A DNA stretch of 64,000 nt from Phytophthora colocasiae (lineage: Eukaryota > Oomycota > Peronosporomycetes > Peronosporales > Peronosporaceae). Position 1 is the first letter of the stretch, and the number at the start of each line of letters is the position of its first letter. Below the pieces are notes generated by a model that saw nothing but the letters and a program-made list of their open reading frames with translations, had not been told where the DNA came from and searched no databases. The stretch spans positions 992,001 to 1,056,000 of the forward strand of contig JAGKQI010000088.1 in the NCBI GenBank assembly GCA_018806915.1, given 5' to 3'. The position numbers were made by a program, and so were the translations under genes. This document shows positions 38,626-48,927 of the stretch, piece after piece.

Positions 38626-40132
38626 GAGTGAAGTCACTTCCAAATCTACAACTACCTGTGACGGAAATGGAGTGAGTTCTACTGAGACTGTAAAGAGAAC
38701 AACGACTGATAATGGAGTGAACATGATTGAAACTGAGAAGACTGGGTGTGAAGGTGCTGAGGCAGGTCACTTGACTGCCGCTTACATCGGAGACTGGCTG
38801 AAGGACCCTTATTGGGAAGAGTATGCCGATGAGGTACGGGTGAAGTCGAACCCAGTAAACTACTGGAAAGCGCCCCGTGAAAAGAGTGAAGTTGTCCACT
38901 GCGAGTGGAAGACTAGTGGAACAAGTAAGAAAGGAGAAACTACTTCCCTCGGTGACTTGGGAGTCACTGAGAGGCAGTCCGAGAGTGATGACGAAAGTGA
39001 AATTAATTGTCTTGAGTTCGATGAGAGAATTTTCGACCCTGGTATGCGCGAAAATAGAGAGGAAACTAAGAAGAACCATGAAGAATTACTTGACGAGACG
39101 AGTGTGATGACTGGTTATCAACTGAGAGATAGCGAGACTAGCGAAGATACACCCGGAGTGACTACTAACAAGGCTGACGTAATAGCGAATGAGACTGCAA
39201 GTGTGCCGCCTACCACCGATGCTGATGGTGGGGGTGAGGCGAACACTGCCGAAGTCGCTGATGAGCTAACTACTGGCGAACTGGTGAGTGATCTAACTGA
39301 AGGAGAAGTCACACGAACTGGGGTCGAGGCTGCGAGTGTGACTCGGGAGACTCAAGGTGTAGTTGAACTGAGTGGAACTGCGAGTGAGTCGTCTACCACC
39401 GATGCGGATGGTGGGGGTGAGGCGAGCACTAAGAGTAGCGCCGCGGGGGCGACTACTGAACTTACCTGGGTGTTTTCCGAAGAAGAACTGGACGAGCTAA
39501 CTGGAGGAGTAAATAATGGAGTACTAGAAGAAACAGAAGAATACGACAAAGAGCTCGAGGAGCGACTCTTTCCGCTGGACGAAGTAGAACTCAAGAAGAG
39601 AGTGGAGACGAATGCGTCGCAGTCGCAGAAAATGTCACCAGCTGACCTAAGCACGATATTAGGAATTCCCGAAGAAGTCATAAGTCGGACGAGGGAGTCC
39701 TCACCGGGAGCGCTCGCTTCTCCCGAATACTGGACTGCCTGGTATCGGAAGACGCTAGCCGCGACTAACGCAGCTAAGCGAGCTAACCGCGACTTCAGCG
39801 ACTTAAGGAAGTCGAAGGAAGACAACTACTTCCATGACCACGAGAGAGTCGCTGATTCAGACGAACGCGATGTGGGAGGTGGAACAACCGAGAGTACTTC
39901 GGCCGGGGACCGAGCCGAGATTAATGAGGAAGTACCCTCCTACTCGTACGATGAAGAGACGGTGATAGCGAATGTGGCCATCGATTTGTCGGAGGCCTCC
40001 GATAGCACTGTCAACGCGGTGACAGTATCTTCACGACGAAGGAAGCGTTTTGACCCAAAGTGGCGGGGTCTGGTGCAACGAATGGTGTATTACCTCGTCA
40101 AGGAAGAATCGACTGTGGGTCGCTTCTCTTGA
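38567..40132 (+). CDS. acidic N-terminal pol/linker ORF, in frame with gag
   Basis: No stop occurs in the gag frame between the gag UGA and 40132; ATG-initiated translation is not obvious, so expression by readthrough is likely. The ~520-residue chain is rich in Glu, Asp, Ser and Thr and contains two copies of a STTDADGGGEA-like repeat (39209-39250 and 39392-39433). A helical part (YWTAWYRKTLAATNAAKRAN, LVQRMVYYLVKEE) occurs near its end. No enzymatic domain. It overlaps the start of the pol frame by 79 bases. Confidence 0.7.
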   Translation, partial: RGLEEGKGEVTPSSCQLSDLSEVTSKSTTTCDGNGVSSTETVKRTTTDNGVNMIETEKTGCEGAEAGHLTAAYIGDWLKDPYWEEYADEVRVKSNPVNYWKAPREKSEVVHCEWKTSGTSKKGETTSLGDLGVTERQSESDDESEINCLEFDERIFDPGMRENREETKKNHEELLDETSVMTGYQLRDSETSEDTPGVTTNKADVIANETASVPPTTDADGGGEANTAEVADELTTGELVSDLTEGEVTRTGVEAASVTRETQGVVELSGTASESSTTDADGGGEASTKSSAAGATTELTWVFSEEELDELTGGVNNGVLEETEEYDKELEERLFPLDEVELKKRVETNASQSQKMSPADLSTILGIPEEVISRTRESSPGALASPEYWTAWYRKTLAATNAAKRANRDFSDLRKSKEDNYFHDHERVADSDERDVGGGTTESTSAGDRAEINEEVPSYSYDEETVIANVAIDLSEASDSTVNAVTVSSRRRKRFDPKWRGLVQRMVYYLVKEESTVGRFS

Positions 40133-43100
40133 GTGACTTCGTTCTCCCGGAAGTCGACTGGGGAGAAGATGATCTCGAGGAGAGAGCTCTGGCGAAAGTG
40201 GCGCAGTACTATCTAGCGATGAGTGGCTCCGTGATGAAACGCCTCGTAAGTGTGATAGTGGAGAAGTACTTGAGTGAAGGACCACTCATTCGAGCTAAGT
40301 TGAAAGAGCGAGAAGACCGGTGTGACGACTGTCTGAAGTTGGCTCTCCCTTCGCGAAAAGCGCGGAGCTCGAAGCAAGTGCGCTTCGACTACTCATCTTT
40401 GACTGGTCAGAAGATCGAAGAACTGGGGCCTCGATGTTCGCGTGAAGGCTCGAACAGCGTGTACGAGTACGCGTATGTAGTGACAGATCCCGTGCGAGTC
40501 TCTACTCAGGAAGAAAACAGTGACTCTCGGAAGACTGGACTAGTTGAGCTGGATGTACTCGACGAGAGTGAAGACATCGATGTAGTACCAGAAGGCAAGC
40601 GGGTGATTGGCTCAGTGGGCGGAGTGGAAGCTACTTCTCCTGGATATGTCGACTGTGTCCCTGTGGATATACTTATTGACTCTGGTGCGGTAGTGAGCTT
40701 GATCGACCGTAAAGTACTCCGTCGGATAGGCCGAGCTAATGACTCTCTGCGACCATACAATGGAAACTTGAACGGAGTGTCGGGTCACCAACTCAAGATA
40801 CGAGGTGTTGCCGACCTCCCTCTCAGACTTGGGTCGTTGGAGATTGTTCGACCTTTTGTGGTCGTCGATCACATGCATGTGGATGTGATTCTTGGGACCG
40901 ACTCACTTCGACAGTTCCGAGCTGTTGTCGACTTAGACTCTAACTCCGTGACTCTGAAGGACACGGGTGAAGTGTTTTCGTTGGGTACTCCTAGAGTCGA
41001 AGAAGTGCACTCTGCCCGAGTGAGTTCGACTGTTCGCATCTGCCCTGGTGGTCAAGCTCTAGTAGTGTCGGAAGTCCGAGGCCAAGCAAGCGACGGACAA
41101 ACAGTGTTGGTTGAAGGTGTCCCGGGACTGGACGGAACTGTGCGAGTTGCCCGTACGCTATGTACTGTGAATCAAGGGAAGTTATTAGTCGAGGTCTGCA
41201 ATGCTTCTACTGAGGAACTGATCATCAAGAAAGGTACTCTAGTTGCTGCCGCCACGGTGGTGCCGGAGTCGGCTTTCGAGTTCGAGTCCCCGGCGACTCC
41301 TCTGTTGAGCAGTGACTCGGGACCTGTCGAGTCCCGGAAAACTACTGAAGAAGACTGGGTGCACTCTGTAGTGAGTGCTGCCGGCGCTACTACCGACTCG
41401 TCATACCACTCCATGCCGAACCTCGAAAAGGAACTAACTGATGAGTTTGCAGTTGACTTCACCGATTCGAAGCTGAGTGAGGAACAGAAGAGGCTGTTCC
41501 GGCAGACACTCGGGTCCTACAGAGACTTGTTCGTCGAGACTTCCATGAAACCGGGTCGGACGCATCTACTCAAGTTCGAGATTGACACTGGAGACCACCC
41601 CCCTATCAAGCAGCGACCCTATCGCGTCTCCAAAGCTGAAGGTGATGTGATGGAGGCCGAAGTGCAGCAGTACCTGGACTTGGGACTCATTCGACCCTCG
41701 AGTAGTCCTTGGGCTAGTCCTGTACTGATGATACGCAAACCCGACGGGGGCATCCGCTTCTGTATCGACTACCGTCGGCTCAATGCAGTGACTGTGAAGG
41801 ACTGTTACCCGATGCCACTCATCGACGACATCCTGGACGTACTAGGAAATGCTAAGCTCTTATCTACAATGGATATTGCCTCGGGGTACTGGAATGTGCC
41901 GATGGCAGCGGGCAGTGTCGGGAAGACGGCCTTCGCCTGCAAATTTGGACTGTTCGAGTGGCTAGTTATGCCATTTGGACTGTGCAATGCAGTGCCTGCA
42001 TTTGAGCGACTTATGGAAGGAGTGCTAGTCGACTTGAAGTGGCGAACTTGTTTAGTCTACTTGGACGACTGTGTAGTCTTCAGTGACGACTTCCCAACTC
42101 ACCTTGTGCGACTTCGGCAAGTACTCGAGCGTTTTAGGACTGCTGGTTTTAAACTCAAGATGAAGAAGTGCAAGTGGGGTCGTGACCAAGTAGCTTTTCT
42201 CGGTCACATAGTCACTCCCTCCGGCATACTTCCTAATCCTGAGAAAGTGAAGGCAGTCATGAATGTCGAGCGACCCAGTGACCTCCGTGCGGTTCGCGCG
42301 TTCCTGGGCTTGACTAGTTACTTCCGAAGGTATATACCGGGGTATGCTGCTATCTCTGCACCCATCGAGAGGCTGAAGCCCAAGGGTATACCCTTCGAGT
42401 GGAGTCCTGATTGCGAGTCCGCCTTTGTACAACTGAAACGTAAGCTAGTCGAACCTCCTATTCTAGTCTACCCGGACTTCAACAAGCGGTTTAAGCTCTA
42501 TGTCGACTCCTCGAAGCTAGCAGTGGGTGCCTGTTTGATGCAAGAAGTCGCCGGTCGTGACCGGGCTATCGCCTACGCTAGTAAACTACTAGTTGGGTCA
42601 GAGAAGAACTGGGTGAACAACCAGAACGGCACTTCGGAGATCGAGTGCTGGGGAATCGTGTGGGCGACTCGCAAGTTTAGGTGCTACCTCGACCGTTGTG
42701 AGTTTGACCTCTTCACCGACCATAAGGCACTACTGTGGGTGTTCAGCGACACGAACAGACCTAACAACGCTAAACTAGCCAGGTGGGCGATGGAGTTGTC
42801 CCAGTTGCGGTTCAAAGTGTATCACAGGCCTGGTACTTCGATGGGTCACGTGGACGGACTCTCTAGACTACATGCAGTGACTGTCAACGCAGTTACTATG
42901 GCCGATCTACTGAATGAGGCTAACGAAGAGGACCCGGTTCCCATTCTGGTCGGGGAGGGCGAGACTGAAGTTGCGACTGAAGGAGTCAGTGGGGCGACTC
43001 CTACTAGTACCGGAGGAAGTGGTCAAGTCGCGGTCGGGGAGCGACTCCCTGCCGAAGATCCTACTGCCGCCCCTACTACTCCGACCCCTCAGCCTAAAGA

Positions 43101-43737
43101 GACTTCCCTAGACGAAGAACAACTACTTGTCTCCCCCGTTGATGTGTTCGGCCTGGATCAGGCCCGCTTTAAGGAAGAGCAGAAACGTACTCCTTGGATT
43201 CTGGCTATGATTGCCTTCTTGGAGAGTGGTGCGCTGGCCTTGGATGCCCAACTGCGGGCGAAAGTGTTGTCCTTGGCTCCACACTACACTGTGAAAAACG
43301 GAGTTCTGATGCGACGAGTCCATTTGAAGGCTCGAGCTGGCCCAGCTCGATCCCTGGAAGTCCCAGTGATCCCGGTTACCTACGTCGCGACGGTACTGCA
43401 CCACTGCCATGCTGACGTGTTCGCTGCTCACGTGGGAGTCACTAAAACTATGGACAAAGTGCGCAAGCACGCCTACTGGCACGGCTGGAAGAAGGACGTC
43501 GCCGAGTACGTCCGCGAGTGTACTATTTGCGGGAGTGGCAAAGGCTACCGCCCTTGGCGGAATGGACTCATGCAGAAAATGCCCATCCAAGAACTGTCTG
43601 GTCCCTTTTCGCTACTTGTGGTGGATGCTGTTGGCCCTCTCGTGACTACTCCTAGAGGCAACAAGTTTATCCTGGTGTTTGCGGACTACTTCACCCGGTG
43701 GGTGGAAGCTTTGCTGTTGAGCGTTTGGATTCGGTGA
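40054..43737 (+). CDS. pol: pol polyprotein: protease, reverse transcriptase, RNase H, integrase N-terminus
   Basis: About 1,227 codons in the frame -1 to the preceding ORF. Residues numbered from 40060: aspartic protease at ~200-300 (DILIDSGAVVSLID), reverse transcriptase ~510-700 (YPMPLIDDILDVL, TMDIASGYW, and the YLDD catalytic motif at 667), Ty3-type RNase H ~800-920 (LYVDSSKLAVGACLMQ, FTDHKALLWVF), integrase H2C2 zinc domain ~1113-1160 (HHCHADVFAAHVG, CTICGSG) and start of the DDE core (LLVVDAVGPL, FADYFTRWVEA). The frame breaks at about 43712 inside the catalytic core and ends at 43737. Confidence 0.93.
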   Translation, partial: PKVAGSGATNGVLPRQGRIDCGSLLLSDFVLPEVDWGEDDLEERALAKVAQYYLAMSGSVMKRLVSVIVEKYLSEGPLIRAKLKEREDRCDDCLKLALPSRKARSSKQVRFDYSSLTGQKIEELGPRCSREGSNSVYEYAYVVTDPVRVSTQEENSDSRKTGLVELDVLDESEDIDVVPEGKRVIGSVGGVEATSPGYVDCVPVDILIDSGAVVSLIDRKVLRRIGRANDSLRPYNGNLNGVSGHQLKIRGVADLPLRLGSLEIVRPFVVVDHMHVDVILGTDSLRQFRAVVDLDSNSVTLKDTGEVFSLGTPRVEEVHSARVSSTVRICPGGQALVVSEVRGQASDGQTVLVEGVPGLDGTVRVARTLCTVNQGKLLVEVCNASTEELIIKKGTLVAAATVVPESAFEFESPATPLLSSDSGPVESRKTTEEDWVHSVVSAAGATTDSSYHSMPNLEKELTDEFAVDFTDSKLSEEQKRLFRQTLGSYRDLFVETSMKPGRTHLLKFEIDTGDHPPIKQRPYRVSKAEGDVMEAEVQQYLDLGLIRPSSSPWASPVLMIRKPDGGIRFCIDYRRLNAVTVKDCYPMPLIDDILDVLGNAKLLSTMDIASGYWNVPMAAGSVGKTAFACKFGLFEWLVMPFGLCNAVPAFERLMEGVLVDLKWRTCLVYLDDCVVFSDDFPTHLVRLRQVLERFRTAGFKLKMKKCKWGRDQVAFLGHIVTPSGILPNPEKVKAVMNVERPSDLRAVRAFLGLTSYFRRYIPGYAAISAPIERLKPKGIPFEWSPDCESAFVQLKRKLVEPPILVYPDFNKRFKLYVDSSKLAVGACLMQEVAGRDRAIAYASKLLVGSEKNWVNNQNGTSEIECWGIVWATRKFRCYLDRCEFDLFTDHKALLWVFSDTNRPNNAKLARWAMELSQLRFKVYHRPGTSMGHVDGLSRLHAVTVNAVTMADLLNEANEEDPVPILVGEGETEVATEGVSGATPTSTGGSGQVAVGERLPAEDPTAAPTTPTPQPKETSLDEEQLLVSPVDVFGLDQARFKEEQKRTPWILAMIAFLESGALALDAQLRAKVLSLAPHYTVKNGVLMRRVHLKARAGPARSLEVPVIPVTYVATVLHHCHADVFAAHVGVTKTMDKVRKHAYWHGWKKDVAEYVRECTICGSGKGYRPWRNGLMQKMPIQELSGPFSLLVVDAVGPLVTTPRGNKFILVFADYFTRWVEALLLSVWIR

Positions 43738-44855
43738 CTTTTGTGGAGGTTATGGTGAACGAGGTGATTTCGCGGCATGGAGTGCCTGAAAAGCTACTAA
43801 GTGACCAAGGGTCAAACTTTATCTCCGAGTTGGCGAGGTCGCTGTACGAGACTCTAGGAATTAAAAAGTTGTTCGGGGCGGCTTATCACCCACAAACTCA
43901 AGGACTTGTCGAACGATTCAACGGGACTCTAATTGGAATGCTACGCATGTACGTGAGTGAGTCCCAAGATGACTGGGACTTATATCTACCTAGAGTACTC
44001 TTCGCCTATCGGACTTCCTTCCACGAGGCCCTGGGTGACTCACCGTTCTTCAGTCTGTATGGTCGTGACCCAGTGCTACCCCTCGACTTGGCTTTCCTGA
44101 ACACTTCCTCTCAGTGGAAGAGTAATGAGGTCGCGACTTAACGACGTCGACTCTACCTGTCTCTACGTGATACTCGCCGACTAGTCGAAAGACAACTACT
44201 CAAGGCACAGAGTCGCCATGGACAGCGACTCCAAGGTCAAGTGTCTGTGAAGTTTGAGGAAGGTGATGCTGTCTGGGTCTACCAGTATTTCAGGGCTCGC
44301 CGAGGAGAAAAGACTTCGAGGAAGTTAGCCTTCTCCTGGCATGGTCCTTACCGAATAGTGGGCTCTGTCGGAGAGAACGCCTACCGCGTCGCCATCCCGA
44401 CTCACCCGAACAGAGTAGTCACCATCAATGTAAACCGACTCAAACCATTTCGGGGTCGCTGGAGTCGACCTTTTCCTACCGAAGTACCTGAAGGCATTAC
44501 TACTACTCCGGGTGAGGATGACGAGGGTCCTCTCGCTGAGGAAGACTTACCCTCGACGAGCTATATCGAACGACTTGTCATTGGATCTGAAGAAACTGCT
44601 TTCGCCGGAGCGAGTCTACCGGTGGTCGACATACTTGCTCGAAGAAAGAAAGCCGGCGAGTTGCAGTATCTAGTACTACTTGCTACCTACGAGACGAGTT
44701 GGTTGCCTGCGACTTCCCTACGCCCTGACTTTGACGCGCTGATCACATTGTTCGAAAGTACTCGGCGAAAAGAACAGGGACTCCCTCAACTCCGCCGTAG
44801 TGCTCGGCTGGTCGACGCCAACGCGGCTGTCGACGAGGATGAGTTACTCTTCTAA
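43698..44855 (+). pseudogene. integrase C-terminal part with chromodomain-like end, separated by frameshift and nonsense codon
   Basis: Continues the integrase one frame over: LLSDQGSNFISEL (second catalytic Asp region) and HPQTQGLVERFNGTL (catalytic Glu). A TAA at 44139-44141 interrupts; the same frame then carries the GPY/F-like region (VWVYQYFRAR, FSWHGPYRIVG, NRLKPFRG) and a chromodomain-like segment (VVDILARRKKAGELQYLVLL, YETSWLPATSL) that in chromoviruses directs integration to marked chromatin. The two breaks mean this copy cannot make intact integrase. Confidence 0.88.
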
Positions 44856-45654
44856 GGAATAAGCTGGACTAGTCAAGACGGTGACGACTCCTCTTGACGA
44901 TAAGTCTTGCGACTCGAGTGTTCAAGTGGAACTCTCTTCTTTTCATTTTCTTTTACTGCATTTGGATGGTCCGATGACTGTCCCTACGTGAATCTGTGAA
45001 CTTCCGGCGGTTACTTAGCTTGGGATACTCGCGGCGGAAGTCGTGACTGCCGACTATTACTAGTTGTCGGAGCGGACAGCTACTTGGGATCGACTACTTA
45101 CTTGGTGACTGGCTACTGCTCGACGATTGAACTCTACTGGGTGACTGACTACTGCTCGACGATTGAACTCTACTGGGTGACTGGCTGCTGCTTGACGATT
45201 GACCTCTCCTTGATGAATTACTACCACTAGATGAACTCTGCCTACTTCGGCGACTGACTGTCGCGTGGTGACTTTGACGACTTCGACGACTGACTGTCGC
45301 GTGGTGACTTTGACGACTTCGACGACTAACTGTCGCGCGGTGACTTTGACTACTTCGGCAACTGACCGTCGCATGGTGACTTTGCCGACTTCAGGGGCTA
45401 TCAGCTACGCTGTGACCTTAACGACTTGGTGCTCCCTTTTCTCTTGGGAGATTGGTGGCGGGATGAATTCGCCCTGTGACCTTGAGTATTACTAAACTGG
45501 TGGCAGACTTTACTACTCGTGAAAAGGGGCGATCCTGACAAGAATAGTGTGGATGATACGAGCGAGTGATCTGAGATTACGCTGTTAGAACTGATGACCA
45601 CACGAAGTGATATGAACTGTCATCTTACTACTACGACGAAACACTGCTACTCCT
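44856..45654. repeat. minisatellite-like tandem repeats inside the retroelement
   Basis: At about 45108-45200 a ~35-bp unit with TACTGCTCGACGATTGAAC recurs 2-3 times, and at about 45246-45400 a ~39-bp unit with GACTGTCGCGTGGTGACTT recurs four to five times. ORFs across it are periodic and unlikely to be genes. No other gene in this stretch; it holds the pol 3' end and the antisense ORF 3' end. Confidence 0.7.
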
Positions 45655-47304
45655 TCACTCTGGTGCATACTTAGCCGGCGCAGGCGGCTTCTCCTCATCG
45701 AGATCGTCCTCTTCGAAGTCACTCTCTTCTTCGGACTCACCCTCCTCCGACTCCTTCTTCCCTCGGATTCCTTTCAACGGAATGTCTATCTCTGCTGTAT
45801 AACTACCGTCCGAGCGAAGCCAGCTGGTGTACCCGGGCGTGCTCTCCTCCTTGGCGTCGAAGGGTGGGACGGCCAAGGGCTTGTAAGTGCCGGCCTCGAC
45901 CTTCCCCTTTATCTCCCTCTCCAACTTCTCAATGCGGCTACAGTGGGTCAACTTGTACCAGACTCCCGAAAGCCGATCTCCAACCCACCGTTCCTTGTCG
46001 GGATCTTCCTTGGAACAAACGTCTCTGCGAACCAGAGCCAGAGCTTCATCGGTCAAGCGATTCTCAGGCTTCTGATCTGGATCCAGGGCATTGGTGAACA
46101 CCAACAAGGTCGTGATATTGCGAAAACCTCCCTGGTCTAGCTGAAACGGCTTCAAAGCCCCCTTTACACGAGCATTATACGCTGCCCGGTCTTGGGCATA
46201 TAAACTCGTGAGATTCTGCATCGTGGGGCCGTCGTACTTGTTTGCATCTGGAGCATTTTTACCAGGTTGTCCACCCATCCACATTAGTAGCCGGTCGGGT
46301 TCGACTCCCTCGAAGAGTCGCAAGAACCCATAGTAACCCCAGTTCGTGATGCAGAGACTGATGAACTTAAGTCGCTCGGTGCAAGCCAACTGCTTCCACC
46401 GGCGTCGCTGACCTTTGGCCGAACTACTTCGAAGAGGAGCATTGAGCTGCCACTCGAAAAAGCGACTCCGATTCGCCATCCAGAAGCGCCAGTGGGCCAT
46501 GTGTAACTCTTGATGTTCCAAGGGATCGTACCACACTTTGGAGTGCTCCCAAGGGTACGCTAACTCGGAACAGAACTTGCCCATATTGGAGGCCCGGCGG
46601 TAAATGGCCTCGACATCGGCGGCTATCCTGGCTGGGGTGTTGTCGGCAAGCACGAGAGGACTGAAGTCGGTCTCGGGCGGGGCAGTGACGGTGTCCTCTG
46701 ACACTTTCGCCTTCTTGGACTCCTTGTGCGCTTTTGGGGACGCCTTCCGCTTACCCAAGGCTGAAGGGGGCTTGTCCTTGCCCAGAGCAAGAAGAGCTGC
46801 ACTCGTCGCCGCCTAGGACGCCGTCGTTGCCCCCTTCTTTTTGGTCGGCTTGTGTTTGGGAGTTATCTTCGCAACTGGTGGAGCATTGCCGTGGATCACG
46901 GGCGCCGAGCTGACCTCTGGGTTCTGGAGATCGTGTGTATTCGAGAAGCGGTCGTGAACGTAAGCATTCGTCGCCTCTCGCTGTGCCGAAGGTTTTGGTA
47001 GCAGCATCACCGGGTCCGTGAAGGCGGTGTCCTTGTCTTCAGCGTCGTCGAGTATAGCTACCGCTATCTGGTCCAGGACGAACAAGCCCGACGAACCCTC
47101 GTTTACCGAAAGCTTCTCTCTCATCGCCGTCCAAAACTCGCGTTGTGCCTGCCTCTTGATTCGCTCTTCGGACGAGGTCACCCGCGGAACGATAATCGCA
47201 GCAATCTGTTTCACGATGTCTTCATTTACTGACTCGGCGGAGGGCGTGTGGGCTTGCGGTGAGGCTGGACGCGGTGTGCCCGGGGCTGACTTGGTGGCGC
47301 CCAT
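45655..47304 (-). CDS. antisense accessory ORF of the retroelement (one in-frame stop)
   Basis: Reading against gag-pol, a 549-codon frame starts MGATKSAPGTPRP at 47304, meets a single TAG at 46813-46815 and continues to 45655; the second part has its own ATG at 46758 (MGKRKASPKAHKESKKAK, 367 residues). The protein has a Lys-rich nuclear-signal-like start, a Trp-rich globular middle (YPWEHSKVWYDPLEHQEL, HWRFWMANRSRFFEWQL, ITNWGYYGFLRLFEG) and a Glu/Asp-rich tail. No homology recognised. Its length and composition argue that it is a real antisense gene of the element, whose product perhaps acts in the nucleus. Confidence 0.7.
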
Positions 47305-47745
47305 GGTGAAGCTGGGGAGGGAAGGTGGAGACTGTGGACCGGTGGTCGTGGTGTTGCTGGCTTGGCAAGTTGGAGAATGAGAGCCACTCGTTGGCTGAAC
47401 GAGTGACTATACGGTCCCCCCGTGCGTAAGGGTGTGGTGTTCCCTGAGGGACTCTGCCCTAGAACCCCGTTAGGTCTTGGGACGAGGTGCGCGCATTTCC
47501 TCATAATCTCCGAGAAAGACCTTAGAGATTGACCGGAACCGCTCTGTGGGGTTTCTAGAACTTTTCCCTATACGAAGATCAAGAAACGAGAGTCCTCCTC
47601 CGACTACCAGAGACCTCTTATCGAGTTGAGTCTTTGTTTGACCGAGTCCGCCGCCGTGGAACTACTGCTGTCATTTCCTCTTTGGACTCCTCCGGGTCAA
47701 GTGACTCCCAGCGACAATAACCGGCGACTCCCACTCAACCCCCCC

Positions 47746-48927
47746 ATGTACGAGTTACTACTGTCGGCGTGTGAACACTACTTCCGCCTCGAACTACTTC
47801 CTGCTTACTTGATAACCGTACTACTTTGGGTGCTGACTTCTTCGGTACGTGGGGTCGTCTGGTCTCTAATATTTCAAGTCTGGATGGTGGTTTCGGTAAA
47901 CTCGTCGTTGTTAGTCAACTTCGGGACTCGCTACCAGGAAGTGCTCCGGGACTCTGAACTTAACCAACTCGCTGGGCCCTCTTACGCGTTCGCTCTATGG
48001 AATGCTTTCTTCGCCGTCCCTGTTCAAGTACTTGAAGAAGGGGAAGTGGAATACGGACAATATGGAGTGATGCTGCGTAGCTGGTGGACCGCTCTACTGG
48101 TCACCTTTGGGGATTATGTTCCTGATTTGACCATGCGGTCGGGCCACTCTTACCTAGCCTACTTGCGGGCAACCTGGGAGGCTTGGGCTACTGTTGGCCA
48201 GCGAGTTTGGGCTGTGCTCAAGGGCGTCTGTTGGTTAATCCTGTTGGTGCTCTCCCTGGTCCTTCACGTGCCCATGAGGCTGTTCGACTTATTGGAGTTC
48301 CTGACATTAGGAACTACTGGATTGACTGCTGTCTTAGCGACCGCTAACTCGCTCAATTTACTGCTTGCATGGACTCACTGGCTAACTCCCGCGACCGGCG
48401 TAATAGTCGTCGTCGGGGTAGTGACTCATGGATGGCGTTTCGGTCAGGGGAATGGTCATCTGGACGGCGCCGCCCCACACATCGTCGTGAAGAAGGCTCT
48501 TAAGTCTGTGCGTCGCGAGGTGAACAGGTGTAATCGTCGAGAGGCTGCTTGTCTCGCTAGTCTTAGGGGACCGGTGATTCCTGCGGTAACTAGTCGTCCA
48601 GCGGCTGTTCCCCCCGAGGGTCAAAGCTCGATGTCTCTCCGTCAACCTCCGAGCTACGCCCCCGTGGCTACTTCATCTACTACTACTTACCCTCTGGGTG
48701 TCAAGTCGGCTGACGATTCCTACGTGCTCAGTACTGATAAACAGCGCGTGGTCCAATGCCTCCGTGACATGGAGCACGACCGAGCCGACCGAGGACGCCC
48801 GGCTTGTGGTCGGGGAGTTTGTCCCGTGTCCGGGAATGAGACCCTCGAACCAGCGTATTCGGCTGTGCCCCATGCCTCGGGGCCTTGTCATCTGTCGCAC
48901 TCGCCGAGTTGTGACCACTTGGCGTAG
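47746..48927 (+). CDS. sense multi-membrane-segment ORF in envelope position
   Basis: 393 residues from the first ATG (MYELLLSACEH); the open frame begins at 47626. Hydrophobic segments include LLPAYLITVLLWVL, GVVWSLIFQVWMVVSV, WWTALLVTF, GVCWLILLVLSLVLHV, TGLTAVLATANSLNLLLAW and TGVIVVVGVV, so about five or six membrane spans. A basic then Ser/Pro-rich tail follows (KKALKSVRREVNRCNRREA). The last 36 codons lie inside the 3' LTR. No signal of a class I fusion protein or retroviral Env (furin site, single C-terminal anchor) is seen; it is env-like only by position. Function unknown. Confidence 0.65.
   Translation: MYELLLSACEHYFRLELLPAYLITVLLWVLTSSVRGVVWSLIFQVWMVVSVNSSLLVNFGTRYQEVLRDSELNQLAGPSYAFALWNAFFAVPVQVLEEGEVEYGQYGVMLRSWWTALLVTFGDYVPDLTMRSGHSYLAYLRATWEAWATVGQRVWAVLKGVCWLILLVLSLVLHVPMRLFDLLEFLTLGTTGLTAVLATANSLNLLLAWTHWLTPATGVIVVVGVVTHGWRFGQGNGHLDGAAPHIVVKKALKSVRREVNRCNRREAACLASLRGPVIPAVTSRPAAVPPEGQSSMSLRQPPSYAPVATSSTTTYPLGVKSADDSYVLSTDKQRVVQCLRDMEHDRADRGRPACGRGVCPVSGNETLEPAYSAVPHASGPCHLSHSPSCDHLA

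Noticed and set aside
45060..45374. 104-codon minus-strand ORF of repeated VVEVVKVTTRQS-type units
   Set aside because: Produced by the tandem DNA repeats; periodicity is explained by the minisatellite.
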